Below are positions 1-5,705 of a DNA stretch of 8,002 bases, in pieces. The position numbers were made by a program, and so were the translations under genes. Source of the stretch: an uncultured Methylococcaceae bacterium (GTDB taxonomy: Bacteria; Pseudomonadota; Gammaproteobacteria; Methylococcales; Methylomonadaceae); the NCBI GenBank assembly GCA_903873045.1, contig CAIQND010000312.1:1-8002 (forward strand), in the 5' to 3' direction. The stretch's first letter is position 1. Each line of letters begins with the position of its first letter. Under the pieces are notes generated by a model that saw only the letters and a program-made list of their open reading frames with translations, did not search any database and was not told where the DNA came from.

Positions 1-670
1 ACCTAAAGTATTAAAAGCTATTTTTTATGGTGTTCCTCAAAAGAGGGAGCGAGTTTTTATAGTCGGCATTAGAAAAAATTCAGGTTTAACTTTTGAATGG
101 CCTGTTCAAAATAAAAACATTTATGCACTTAAAGATGCTTTACAAAAAGGGTCGTTGTTCGATACGGATGTTCCAGAGTCTATGGGACAGGTATACCCGA
201 TCAATAAGCGGGAAATAATGGATTTAATACCGCCTGGCGGATATTGGAGGGACCTGCCTATTGAGCTTCAAAAATCTTATATGAAAGGTTCGTTTCATTT
301 AAGTGGCGGAAAAACCGGTATGGCCAGAAGGATTTCATGGGATGAACCCTGTCTGACGCTTACTTGTGCGCCAGCTCAAAAGCAAACTGAAAGATGTCAT
401 CCTGAAGAAACGAGACCCTTTACAATTCGGGAATATGCAAGAATTCAAACCTTTCCTGATGACTGGGAGTTTTCTGGCGCATTAACTTCACAATATGCAC
501 AAATAGGTAATGCTGTTCCCGTTAATCTTGCCGAAGCTGTCGGAAAGTCAATTGTTAAAAGCTTAAACGATTATTATCGTAAAGATGCGGTAATAAGCAA
601 GAAAAAAGCCTCTACAAAAATTGTTATCAAAAATAAAGAGAATTATGGCGAGATTGCAATGATTGCTTAA
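1..670 (+). CDS. DNA (cytosine-5-)-methyltransferase, C-terminal part (5' end outside window)
   Basis: The frame opening at base 2 is uninterrupted to the TAA at 668-670, giving 222 residues of a C5-cytosine methyltransferase that begins left of the window. These enzymes transfer a methyl group from S-adenosylmethionine to C5 of cytosine. Visible motifs are motif VIII (GVPQKRERVFIVG, fragment residues 10-22), a region of about 90 residues that should hold the target-recognition domain, RRISWDEPCLTLT (109-121), motif IX (RPFTIREYARIQTFPDDW, about 138-155) and motif X (YAQIGNAVPVNLAEAVG, 165-181). The SAM-binding and catalytic motifs (I, the PCQ of IV, ENV of VI) must lie upstream. After motif X comes a short lysine-rich tail. 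An internal TTG at 155 could be read as a start but falls after motif VIII, so it is not the true one. The gene is AT-richer than the housekeeping genes beside it, which suggests horizontal acquisition. Target sequence unknown; no nuclease gene follows. Confidence 0.93.
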   Translation, partial: PKVLKAIFYGVPQKRERVFIVGIRKNSGLTFEWPVQNKNIYALKDALQKGSLFDTDVPESMGQVYPINKREIMDLIPPGGYWRDLPIELQKSYMKGSFHLSGGKTGMARRISWDEPCLTLTCAPAQKQTERCHPEETRPFTIREYARIQTFPDDWEFSGALTSQYAQIGNAVPVNLAEAVGKSIVKSLNDYYRKDAVISKKKASTKIVIKNKENYGEIAMIA

Positions 671-923
671 ATTAAAATCAATCCAATCTAAGCCTAATAC
701 TGCTACCTTAAAAATATTTAGAATAATGCATTGGTGAGTTAAAACAAGCTCGTAGCTCGTAAGGGGCATTCAGACATACATTTTTTCGCTTTGAGAAAGG
801 GTTTTCAAATCTCTTTTAGCAAGGAATAGCGCGTGGATGGTTAGACGTGGCTTCCATTTCTTGAACGTAATAACGGATGCCCTTTAAAAGCCAAGCAGTA
901 TAAAGATACGATTTGTCGTGTTT
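671..923. other. Gene-free gap between methyltransferase and mgtE
   Basis: This gap separates two convergent genes. I see no open frame of useful length and no strong terminator. It holds a perfect 7-base tandem repeat (AGCTCGT twice, 747-760) and a weak AT-rich hairpin at 790-809 (stem TTTGAGAA/TTTTCAAA, including one G-T pair) followed by TCTCTTTT. That hairpin could end methyltransferase transcription but is too weak to call. Confidence 0.5.
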
Positions 924-2369
924 CTACTTAATTAAAAACAAACTCGCCAAGCCCAGAAAAATAAAGAAGCCCATTGAGTCTGTGATGGCTGTGAGAATAA
1001 CGCTGGTGCCTACGGCTGGATCTTTACCAAATTTATGCCGTAACAGCGGAATGCCGAGACCCACCACCACGGCGACCAACAGGTTAATAAACATGGCGGT
1101 TGCCATTACCGCAGAAAGGGCGCTGTCCTGATAAAGTAGCAGACTCAACAACCCCATAATCAAGCCGATAAAGGTGCCGTTGATAACGGCAAGTGTCAGT
1201 TCTTTTTTTATCAAGCGGCGTATATTGTTGGGGGTGATTTGCCCCAATGCCAAGGAGCGGATAATCAGCATACTGGTTTGATTGCCGGTATTACCGCCCA
1301 TTGCTGCAATAATCGGCATTAATGAGGCCAACGCGACCAATTGCAAAATAATATCTTCAAATACACCAATAATGCGCGTCGAAGCGAAGGCTGTTGCAAT
1401 GTTGATTAATAACCAGCCCCAACGGTTTCTGGCGCTTTTCCATACACTGGAAAATAAATCTTCTTCTTCGCCGACACCCGCTTGAGTCAGCAAGTCTTCG
1501 TCGGTTTTTTCGCGAATAAAATCCAGTATATTATCGACACAAAGCCGTCCTTGCAGTTTGCCTTCGCTATCAACGACAGGAGCCGAAATCAAATCATAAC
1601 GTTCAAATGCCCGTGCCGCTTCGGCGGCATCCTGATCAATCTGAAAGTGAATAAAATCAGTCACCATCACATCGGCTACCTGCTGAGTGGGCGAATGTGT
1701 TAACAAGCGTTGCAAGGGCAAAACACCCTGAACTTTATCGTGCTGATCTACTACAAACAATTTATCGGTATGACTGGGTAATTTGCCTAGTTTGCGGATA
1801 TAAGCGATGATCGCTTTTAAATTGAGGTCATCCCGTATGGTGATCATGCCAAAATCCATCAGCGCACCGACCTGGTTTTCCTGATAAGACAGAATGGCAT
1901 TTAAGTGTTTGCGTTCTTTGTTGTTCAACGAGCGCAGAATCTTTAGCATGGTTCGCTTGGGGATGTCTGCGGCAATATCGGCTATTTCATCGGTATTTAA
2001 TTTGCCTGCGACGGTTGCCAGTTCTTCCGCTGCCATGCCTGAAATGAGCGTTTGCCGAACGGCATCGGATACTTCCAGTAAAACTTGTCCGTCATGTAGA
2101 GTCTTAATAGCATCCCATGTCGCCTTGCGTTGATCTAGCGGTAATGATTCAAGAATAAAGGCAATGTCGGCAGGATGCAAATGAGCAAACTTTTCCTGAA
2201 GGCGGGCTTGATGCTGATTTTGCAGCATTGCCTCAACCAATTCGTAATTGGCAACCGGGCCTCTTTCAACCAGAGATGTTTCCAGTTGCTGTTTTTCAAG
2301 CAGGGTAATAGTGTCTTGTAGCTGATGTTCCAAGAATTGTGCTGAATTATTTTTTTCAGAAGATTGCAT
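924..2369 (-). CDS. mgtE: Magnesium transporter MgtE
   Basis: MgtE is a homodimeric inner-membrane Mg2+ channel/transporter gated by cytoplasmic magnesium. The 481 residues show the usual order. An N-terminal cytoplasmic superhelical MgtE_N domain covers about 40-160, with repeated short helical units such as LHPADIAFILESL and LNTDEIADIAADI. Two CBS domains lie at about 165-290 (GALMDFGMITIRDD; VADVMVTDF). A membrane domain of about five helices runs from roughly 315 to the end. The membrane part carries the family signature AAMGGNTGNQ (355-364) and TAITDSMGFFIF near the C-terminus. Asp464 there aligns by eye with the selectivity-filter Asp432 of the Thermus thermophilus protein. Length is typical. 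The ATG at 2369 has only a poor ribosome site (GCGGTG). No Mg-sensing riboswitch is evident upstream. The gene stands 199 bases after proB on the same strand and is probably a separate unit. Confidence 0.96.
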   Translation of the reverse strand: MQSSEKNNSAQFLEHQLQDTITLLEKQQLETSLVERGPVANYELVEAMLQNQHQARLQEKFAHLHPADIAFILESLPLDQRKATWDAIKTLHDGQVLLEVSDAVRQTLISGMAAEELATVAGKLNTDEIADIAADIPKRTMLKILRSLNNKERKHLNAILSYQENQVGALMDFGMITIRDDLNLKAIIAYIRKLGKLPSHTDKLFVVDQHDKVQGVLPLQRLLTHSPTQQVADVMVTDFIHFQIDQDAAEAARAFERYDLISAPVVDSEGKLQGRLCVDNILDFIREKTDEDLLTQAGVGEEEDLFSSVWKSARNRWGWLLINIATAFASTRIIGVFEDIILQLVALASLMPIIAAMGGNTGNQTSMLIIRSLALGQITPNNIRRLIKKELTLAVINGTFIGLIMGLLSLLLYQDSALSAVMATAMFINLLVAVVVGLGIPLLRHKFGKDPAVGTSVILTAITDSMGFFIFLGLASLFLIK

Positions 2370-2484
2370 AGTACACCGCTGTTTTAATGATTTTTTGTGT
2401 GTAATCAGTTTCCTGGACTAGATCAAACCGATGCTGGATTTTGGCATCCTTCATTCCACGGTTTATACTTTTTGCAAACCATCG

Positions 2485-2509
2485 CGGGTTACGGCTAGCG
2501 CCTAATCCG
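2485..2509. repeat. REP-like imperfect palindrome between proB and mgtE
   Basis: This GC-rich island in an AT-rich gap folds into a hairpin. CGGGTTA pairs with TAATCCG (one G-T pair), C2492 is bulged, then GGC pairs with GCC around a TAGC loop. On the minus strand it reads GTCGGATTAGG then GCTAGCC then GTAACCCG. That resembles the dispersed intergenic repeats of many proteobacteria with GTCGGATTAG and GTAATCCGAC arms. There is no T-run, so it is not a standard terminator. A second hairpin with the same GTCGGATTAG core is at 4797-4821. Confidence 0.55.
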
Positions 2510-2568
2510 ACCTACAGAGTTGTAACCCGTTCTATTGCCCTTCTTTAGCCTTGTTTGATCCAAAAAAC

Positions 2569-3690
2569 CTAGATCAGCACCATATTATCCCGGTGTATCA
2601 TTTCCGAATCATCGGCATAGCCCAAAATTTTCTCAAATTCCGAACTGCTTTTTCCGGCTATTAAATGAGTGTCGAGCTTGCCATAATTGACCAGTCCACG
2701 CGCAATCTCCAAGCCGTTTTCATCCACGCAGGAGACTAACTCGCCACGCTCAAACTGACCGGAAACGGACTTAACCCCGACTGCCAGCAAGCTTTTACCG
2801 TTACTTTTTAATACCTTAACTGCGCCAGCATCCAAAACCAGCACGCCTTTAACTTGCAGTTGACCGGCCAGCCAACGTTTTCTTGCGACCAACGGCTCAA
2901 TATCCGGCAAAAAATAGGTTCCAAGATCAGCGCCGGAAATGACTTGGGTAAGCACTCCGTCAACGGCACCCGCAGCCACTACGGTTGCCGCGCCCGATCT
3001 GGCCGCCAGGCGTGCTGCGCGTACTTTAGTGTACATGCCGCCTTTGCCCAGTCCGCTACGGCTATCACCGGCCATTTTTTCCAGGCGGTTATCGTTAACG
3101 CTAATCTCGGAAATTAATTGTGCATCAGGATATAAGCCGGGGTCGCCGGTAAATAAACCTTCTTGATCCGTCAGAATAATTAACAGTTCCGCCTCAACCA
3201 GATTGGCAACCAACGCCGCCAAGGTGTCATTATCACCAAAGCGAATTTCTTCGGTGGCAACGGCATCATTTTCATTGATAACCGGCACGACACCAAACTT
3301 TAACAAGGTCAATAATGTGCTACGGGCATTTAAATAACGTTGCCTGTTAGACAAGTCGTCATGCGTCAGTAATACTTGCGCGGCATGTAAGCCATGCTGC
3401 TGAAAATTATCATCAAAAACCCGAACCAGACCCATTTGACCGACAGATGCTGCCGCCTGTAATTCATGCAGAACCTTGGGTCTTACTTTCAAGCCCAAAC
3501 GACTCATGCCCTCAGCGACTGAGCCGGACGAAACTAATATGACATCAATAGACTGCTGCCTTAAGCCTGCCATTTGCTTAACCCAGGCGGTAATGGCAAC
3601 TTTATCAAGCCCTTGCCCGCCTTTGGTGAGTAAAGAACTGCCTATTTTTACAACGACTCGTTTAACGTTGGTAAAATCATTCCTGCTCAC
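2569..3690 (-). CDS. proB: Glutamate 5-kinase
   Basis: ProB phosphorylates L-glutamate to gamma-glutamyl phosphate, the first committed step of proline synthesis, in the cytoplasm. The 373-residue product matches the usual length (E. coli ProB has 367). The amino-acid kinase domain (about 8-260) shows VVKIGSSLLT (13-22), VSSGSVAEG (53-61), INENDAV (138-144), GDNDTLAA (152-159), TDQEGLFTGDP (174-184) and GKGGMYTK (215-222). A C-terminal PUA domain covers about 280-370 (KGVLVLDAGAV; GVKSVSGQFERGELV; GYADDSEMIHRDNMVLI). I chose the GTG at 3690 because it gives the normal short lead into the kinase fold and has a GGCGG ribosome site about 7 bases upstream. It overlaps the end of obgE by 14 bases in another frame, implying co-transcription and perhaps translational coupling. 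The partner proA is not in the window. Feedback control by proline is a family property, not seen here. Confidence 0.96.
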   Translation of the reverse strand: MSRNDFTNVKRVVVKIGSSLLTKGGQGLDKVAITAWVKQMAGLRQQSIDVILVSSGSVAEGMSRLGLKVRPKVLHELQAAASVGQMGLVRVFDDNFQQHGLHAAQVLLTHDDLSNRQRYLNARSTLLTLLKFGVVPVINENDAVATEEIRFGDNDTLAALVANLVEAELLIILTDQEGLFTGDPGLYPDAQLISEISVNDNRLEKMAGDSRSGLGKGGMYTKVRAARLAARSGAATVVAAGAVDGVLTQVISGADLGTYFLPDIEPLVARKRWLAGQLQVKGVLVLDAGAVKVLKSNGKSLLAVGVKSVSGQFERGELVSCVDENGLEIARGLVNYGKLDTHLIAGKSSSEFEKILGYADDSEMIHRDNMVLI

Positions 3691-4717
3691 TGTTTTTCCG
3701 CCGTTCTCGTTCTGCTTCCAAAAAGTTCATGATGGCATACATTAACTCTTTTGTACCTGTGCCATTAATTGCCGCAATTTTAAAAACGGGGGCAGTCCAG
3801 CCCAATTCATCAACAATAGCCTGACAACGCTCATCAATTTCATCATACGGCAATCTATCTGTTTTGTTCAATACCAGCCAGCGCGGCTTGTTGGCCAAAT
3901 CATCACTCCATTTTTCAACTTCATGAATAATTTTTCGGGCAGCCTCTACCGGCGTATCCATGCTCTCGTAAGGCACTACATCAATCAGATGCAATAATAA
4001 ACCGGTACGTGATAAATGCTTAAGGAACTGTAAACCTAGACCGGCACCTTCAGCCGCACCTTCAATAACACCCGGAATATCGGCAATAACAAAACTGCGT
4101 AAATCATCAACACTGACCACGCCCAAGTTAGGATGCAAGGTAGTAAACGGGTAATCAGCCACTTTAGGGGTTGCTGCCGATACTGATCGTATCAAGCTGG
4201 ATTTACCGGCGTTAGGCATTCCCAACAAACCGACATCAGCAATTAAGGTCAGCTCCAAAATAAGAACGCGATGCTCGCCTTCAGAACCTTTACTGGCTTT
4301 TTGTGGTGCCCTGTTAATACTGCTTTTAAAGCGGGTGTTGCCCAAGCCATGAAAACCGCCCTTCGCAACCAGTAGAGTTTCGCCAATTTCAGTTAAATCA
4401 CCGATAACTTCACCGGTTTCGAAATCAGATACTTTTGTTCCTAGCGGTACCGGCACAAAACAGTCATCACCTTTTCTTCCGGTGCAATTGCGACTCATGC
4501 CTTTTTGCCCGCGTTGCGCCCTATGTACGGCATGGTATCTAAAATCTACCAGCGTGTTTACATTCTCCACTGCAATCAGATAGACGCTGCCGCCGTCACC
4601 GCCGTCACCGCCATCGGGACCGCCCATGGGAATATACTTCTCACGCCGAAAGCCAATAGTACCATTACCGCCATCGCCCGCCTCTACACGAACTTCCGCT
4701 TCGTCAACAAATCTCAT
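3677..4717 (-). CDS. obgE: Obg-family GTPase ObgE/CgtA
   Basis: This is an essential GTPase that binds the 50S subunit, acts in its late assembly and is linked to the stringent response. The 346 residues begin with the glycine-rich Obg fold (1-158, for example AGDGGNGTIGFRREKYIPMGG and the GGDGGDGG run). The GTP-binding domain follows: G1 GMPNAGKSS (166-174), G2 DYPFTTLHPNLG (188-199), G3 DIPGVIEGA (213-221), G4 NKTD (284-287) and G5 near AAINGTG (315-321). The C-terminal tail is short (EAERERRKNSEQE) compared with the longer acidic tail of E. coli ObgE. The ATG at 4717 gives the canonical MRFVDEA start, but the ribosome site is weak. It lies downstream of rplU-rpmA with a terminator between them, so it is expressed by read-through or from its own promoter, which I could not identify. 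proB overlaps its 3' end. Confidence 0.97.
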   Translation of the reverse strand: MRFVDEAEVRVEAGDGGNGTIGFRREKYIPMGGPDGGDGGDGGSVYLIAVENVNTLVDFRYHAVHRAQRGQKGMSRNCTGRKGDDCFVPVPLGTKVSDFETGEVIGDLTEIGETLLVAKGGFHGLGNTRFKSSINRAPQKASKGSEGEHRVLILELTLIADVGLLGMPNAGKSSLIRSVSAATPKVADYPFTTLHPNLGVVSVDDLRSFVIADIPGVIEGAAEGAGLGLQFLKHLSRTGLLLHLIDVVPYESMDTPVEAARKIIHEVEKWSDDLANKPRWLVLNKTDRLPYDEIDERCQAIVDELGWTAPVFKIAAINGTGTKELMYAIMNFLEAERERRKNSEQE

Positions 4718-4755
4718 AACTTACATGCCACACTTAAAAACCAACCGATAAAAAC

Positions 4756-4790
4756 AAAAAAAGCCCCGCCATTAAGGACGGAGCTTTTTT
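4756..4790 (-). terminator. Rho-independent terminator after rplU-rpmA
   Basis: A-tract 4756-4762 and T-tract 4785-4790 flank a GC stem, so on the minus strand it reads AAAAAAGC..loop..GCTTTTTTT. Pairing is AAAAAAGC with GCTTTTTT, a C-A mismatch, CCG with CGG, a bulged A, and CC with GG around an ATTAA loop. It sits about 65 bases beyond the rpmA stop and about 40 before the obgE start. It should end most rplU-rpmA transcripts while letting some reach obgE. It is nearly symmetrical and could act in both directions. Confidence 0.85.
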
Positions 4791-4796
4791 AAAGCC

Positions 4797-4821
4797 GTCG
4801 GATTAGATACGCTAAACCGAC
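4797..4821. repeat. Hairpin with REP-like GTCGGATTAG arm, 3' of rpmA
   Basis: GTCGGATTAG, an ATACG loop and CTAAACCGAC form a 10-position stem with one A-A mismatch. It lies 35 bases after the rpmA stop and directly before the terminator in the direction of transcription, giving two stacked hairpins in the rplU-rpmA 3' untranslated region. The arm matches, base for base, the minus-strand core of the hairpin at 2485-2509. It may be a degenerate dispersed repeat or a structure that protects the mRNA 3' end. Confidence 0.6.
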
Positions 4822-4856
4822 TTATATAACTGTTAACTACAATCAAACTATACGTT

Positions 4857-5114
4857 TTATGCAGGAACAATACTGATAAATTTACGGCTTTTAGGACCTT
4901 TAACCTGAAAAAGCACTCTACCATCTGCGGTAGCGAACAAGGTATGATCTTTTCCGCAACCTACATTATCTCCGGGGTGAAATCGAGTTCCACGCTGACG
5001 AACAATAATGTTTCCTGCTGTTACCAACTCACCACCGTAACGCTTAACACCCAAGCGTTTTGCATTGGAATCACGTCCGTTACGGGTACTACCACCAGCT
5101 TTCTTATGAGCCAT
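4857..5114 (-). CDS. rpmA: 50S ribosomal protein L27
   Basis: This is ribosomal protein bL27, whose N-terminal tail reaches the peptidyl-transferase centre. The 85 residues match the family length and begin MAHKKAGGSTRNGRDS, the form without the cleaved N-terminal extension seen in Firmicutes. The conserved core includes RQRGTRFHPGDNVG (about 40-53) and GRVLFQVKGPKSRKF. The start ATG at 5114 is fixed by a strong AGGAG six bases upstream (CTCCT on the plus strand, 5121-5125). It follows rplU by 16 bases on the same strand and shares its promoter. Confidence 0.99.
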   Translation of the reverse strand: MAHKKAGGSTRNGRDSNAKRLGVKRYGGELVTAGNIIVRQRGTRFHPGDNVGCGKDHTLFATADGRVLFQVKGPKSRKFISIVPA

Positions 5115-5130
5115 CTGTAACTCCTATCGC

Positions 5131-5442
5131 TTAAGCAGAAATGCCAGTAATCTGGATTTCTGTATAGTATTGACGATGCCCCATTTGTTTCATATGGTGC
5201 TTGCGTCTTCTGAATTTAATGATTTTGATTTTATCGTGTCTACCTTGAGACAAAACAACCGCTGTAACCTTCCCGCCTTCAATAAAAGGCAAGCCGATAT
5301 TAACAGCGTCGTCTGTTTGAATCATCAGCACTTTATCAAATTCAATGCTGTCGCCTGTGCCCAGCTCCAGTTTTTCTATTTTTAAGTAAGTACCTTCTTC
5401 AACGCGGTACTGTTTACCACCTGTTTGAATTACCGCATACAT
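5131..5442 (-). CDS. rplU: 50S ribosomal protein L21
   Basis: This is ribosomal protein bL21, a 23S rRNA-binding component of the large subunit. From the chosen start it has 103 residues, the same as E. coli L21. It begins MYAVIQTGGKQYRVEEG and ends with the family's FRRRKHHMKQMGHRQ and QITGISA. An in-frame ATG at 5460 would add six residues (MMELAQ), but I reject it. A good GGAGC ribosome site at 5455-5451 sits 8 bases before the ATG at 5442, and the family begins at MYAV. The gene is first in the rplU-rpmA operon, behind the promoter at 5489-5517. Confidence 0.98.
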   Translation of the reverse strand: MYAVIQTGGKQYRVEEGTYLKIEKLELGTGDSIEFDKVLMIQTDDAVNIGLPFIEGGKVTAVVLSQGRHDKIKIIKFRRRKHHMKQMGHRQYYTEIQITGISA

Positions 5443-5451
5443 CTGAGCAAG

Positions 5452-5455
5452 CTCC
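5452..5455 (-). promoter_or_regulatory. Ribosome binding site deciding the rplU start
   Basis: GGAG on the minus strand, followed by CTTGCTCAG and then ATG at 5442. The spacing selects the 103-residue L21 over the six-residue-longer reading from 5460. Confidence 0.8.
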
Positions 5456-5470
5456 ATCAAGCATTAATCT

Positions 5471-5483
5471 GTTAAAATTTAAC
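5471..5483. repeat. AT-rich 13-base palindrome at the expected rplU transcription start
   Basis: GTTAAAATTTAAC is a perfect inverted repeat around a central base, overlapping the predicted start point of the rplU transcript. It could be an operator or a chance product of AT-rich DNA; no known binding site is recognised. Confidence 0.4.
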
Positions 5484-5488
5484 TAGCA

Positions 5489-5517
5489 ATTATATTTTTA
5501 AACACAAGCCTAGTCAA
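5489..5517 (-). promoter_or_regulatory. Sigma-70 promoter of rplU-rpmA
   Basis: On the minus strand, TTGACT (5517-5512) and TATAAT (5494-5489) are separated by exactly 17 bases. The -35 box matches consensus at 5 of 6 positions and the -10 at 6 of 6. Transcription should start near 5482, about 40 bases before the rplU ATG. This is a strong housekeeping promoter, as expected for ribosomal protein genes. Confidence 0.88.
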
Positions 5518-5569
5518 CAAAAATTTGTATCACCTCAATAAACCTGCTTATTAAAAGTGATGCAAGAAA

Positions 5570-5601
5570 GCTATTGACGCCAATATTCTTTATTCAATAG
5601 C
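5570..5601. repeat. Inverted repeat GCTATTGA / TCAATAGC in the rplU-ispB divergent region
   Basis: Two perfect 8-base arms (5570-5577 and 5594-5601) are separated by 16 bases. The left arm overlaps TTGACG (5574-5579), a possible -35 element reading toward ispB, although no good -10 lies at the right distance. The position between divergent genes fits an operator for ispB, but this is inference. Confidence 0.4.
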
Positions 5602-5626
5602 ATGGGCAGTTGGCTTTCTATTGGGT

Positions 5627-5632
5627 TATAAT
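5627..5632 (+). promoter_or_regulatory. Candidate -10 element for ispB
   Basis: A perfect TATAAT lies 74 bases before the ispB ATG. No recognisable -35 is found at 15-18 bases upstream (GGGCAG at 17). A second TATAAT occurs at 5653-5658, also without a -35. Either could drive ispB; the choice is not settled by sequence. Confidence 0.35.
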
Positions 5633-5659
5633 AACCTAATAACCTCATATTTTATAATT

Positions 5660-5701
5660 ATGACTATGAAAAATAACCAAAACTCACCTTATCAGCGCTG
5701 A
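5660..5701 (+). CDS. Possible 13-codon leader ORF upstream of ispB
   Basis: ATG ACT ATG AAA runs to a TGA at 5699-5701, giving MTMKNNQNSPYQR (or 11 residues from the second ATG at 5666). The stop is only four bases before the ispB ATG, in a different frame, which is the geometry of translational coupling. Neither the leader nor ispB has a clear Shine-Dalgarno sequence. If the TATAAT at 5653-5658 is used, the transcript would begin at about the second ATG. It may equally be a chance short frame. Confidence 0.25.
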   Translation: MTMKNNQNSPYQR

Positions 5702-5705
5702 ATCA

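Noticed and set aside
155..670. A separate gene starting at the TTG at 155
   Set aside because: The same frame is open back to base 2 and includes methyltransferase motif VIII, so this is only the tail of a longer gene.
790..809. Terminator for the methyltransferase
   Set aside because: The stem is almost all A-T with one G-T pair, and the following TCTCTTTT is not an uninterrupted T-run.
2421..2560. A 140-base miniature transposon bounded by GATCAAAC and GTTTGATC
   Set aside because: The 8-base terminal match does not extend, no target-site duplication is visible, and one such pair is expected by chance at this scale.
2370..2568. Magnesium-sensing riboswitch (M-box/ykoK type) upstream of mgtE
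   Set aside because: The gap is too short for an M-box plus promoter and terminator, and the conserved loops of that riboswitch are not seen. The only structure is the REP-like hairpin.
4505..4792. Plus-strand frame opposite the 5' part of obgE running into the terminator
   Set aside because: It is antisense to the conserved glycine-rich Obg domain, its translation resembles no family, and it crosses the terminator.
5443..5460. A longer L21 starting at 5460
   Set aside because: The ATG at 5442 gives the standard 103-residue protein and has a well-spaced GGAG; the extra six residues overlap that ribosome site.
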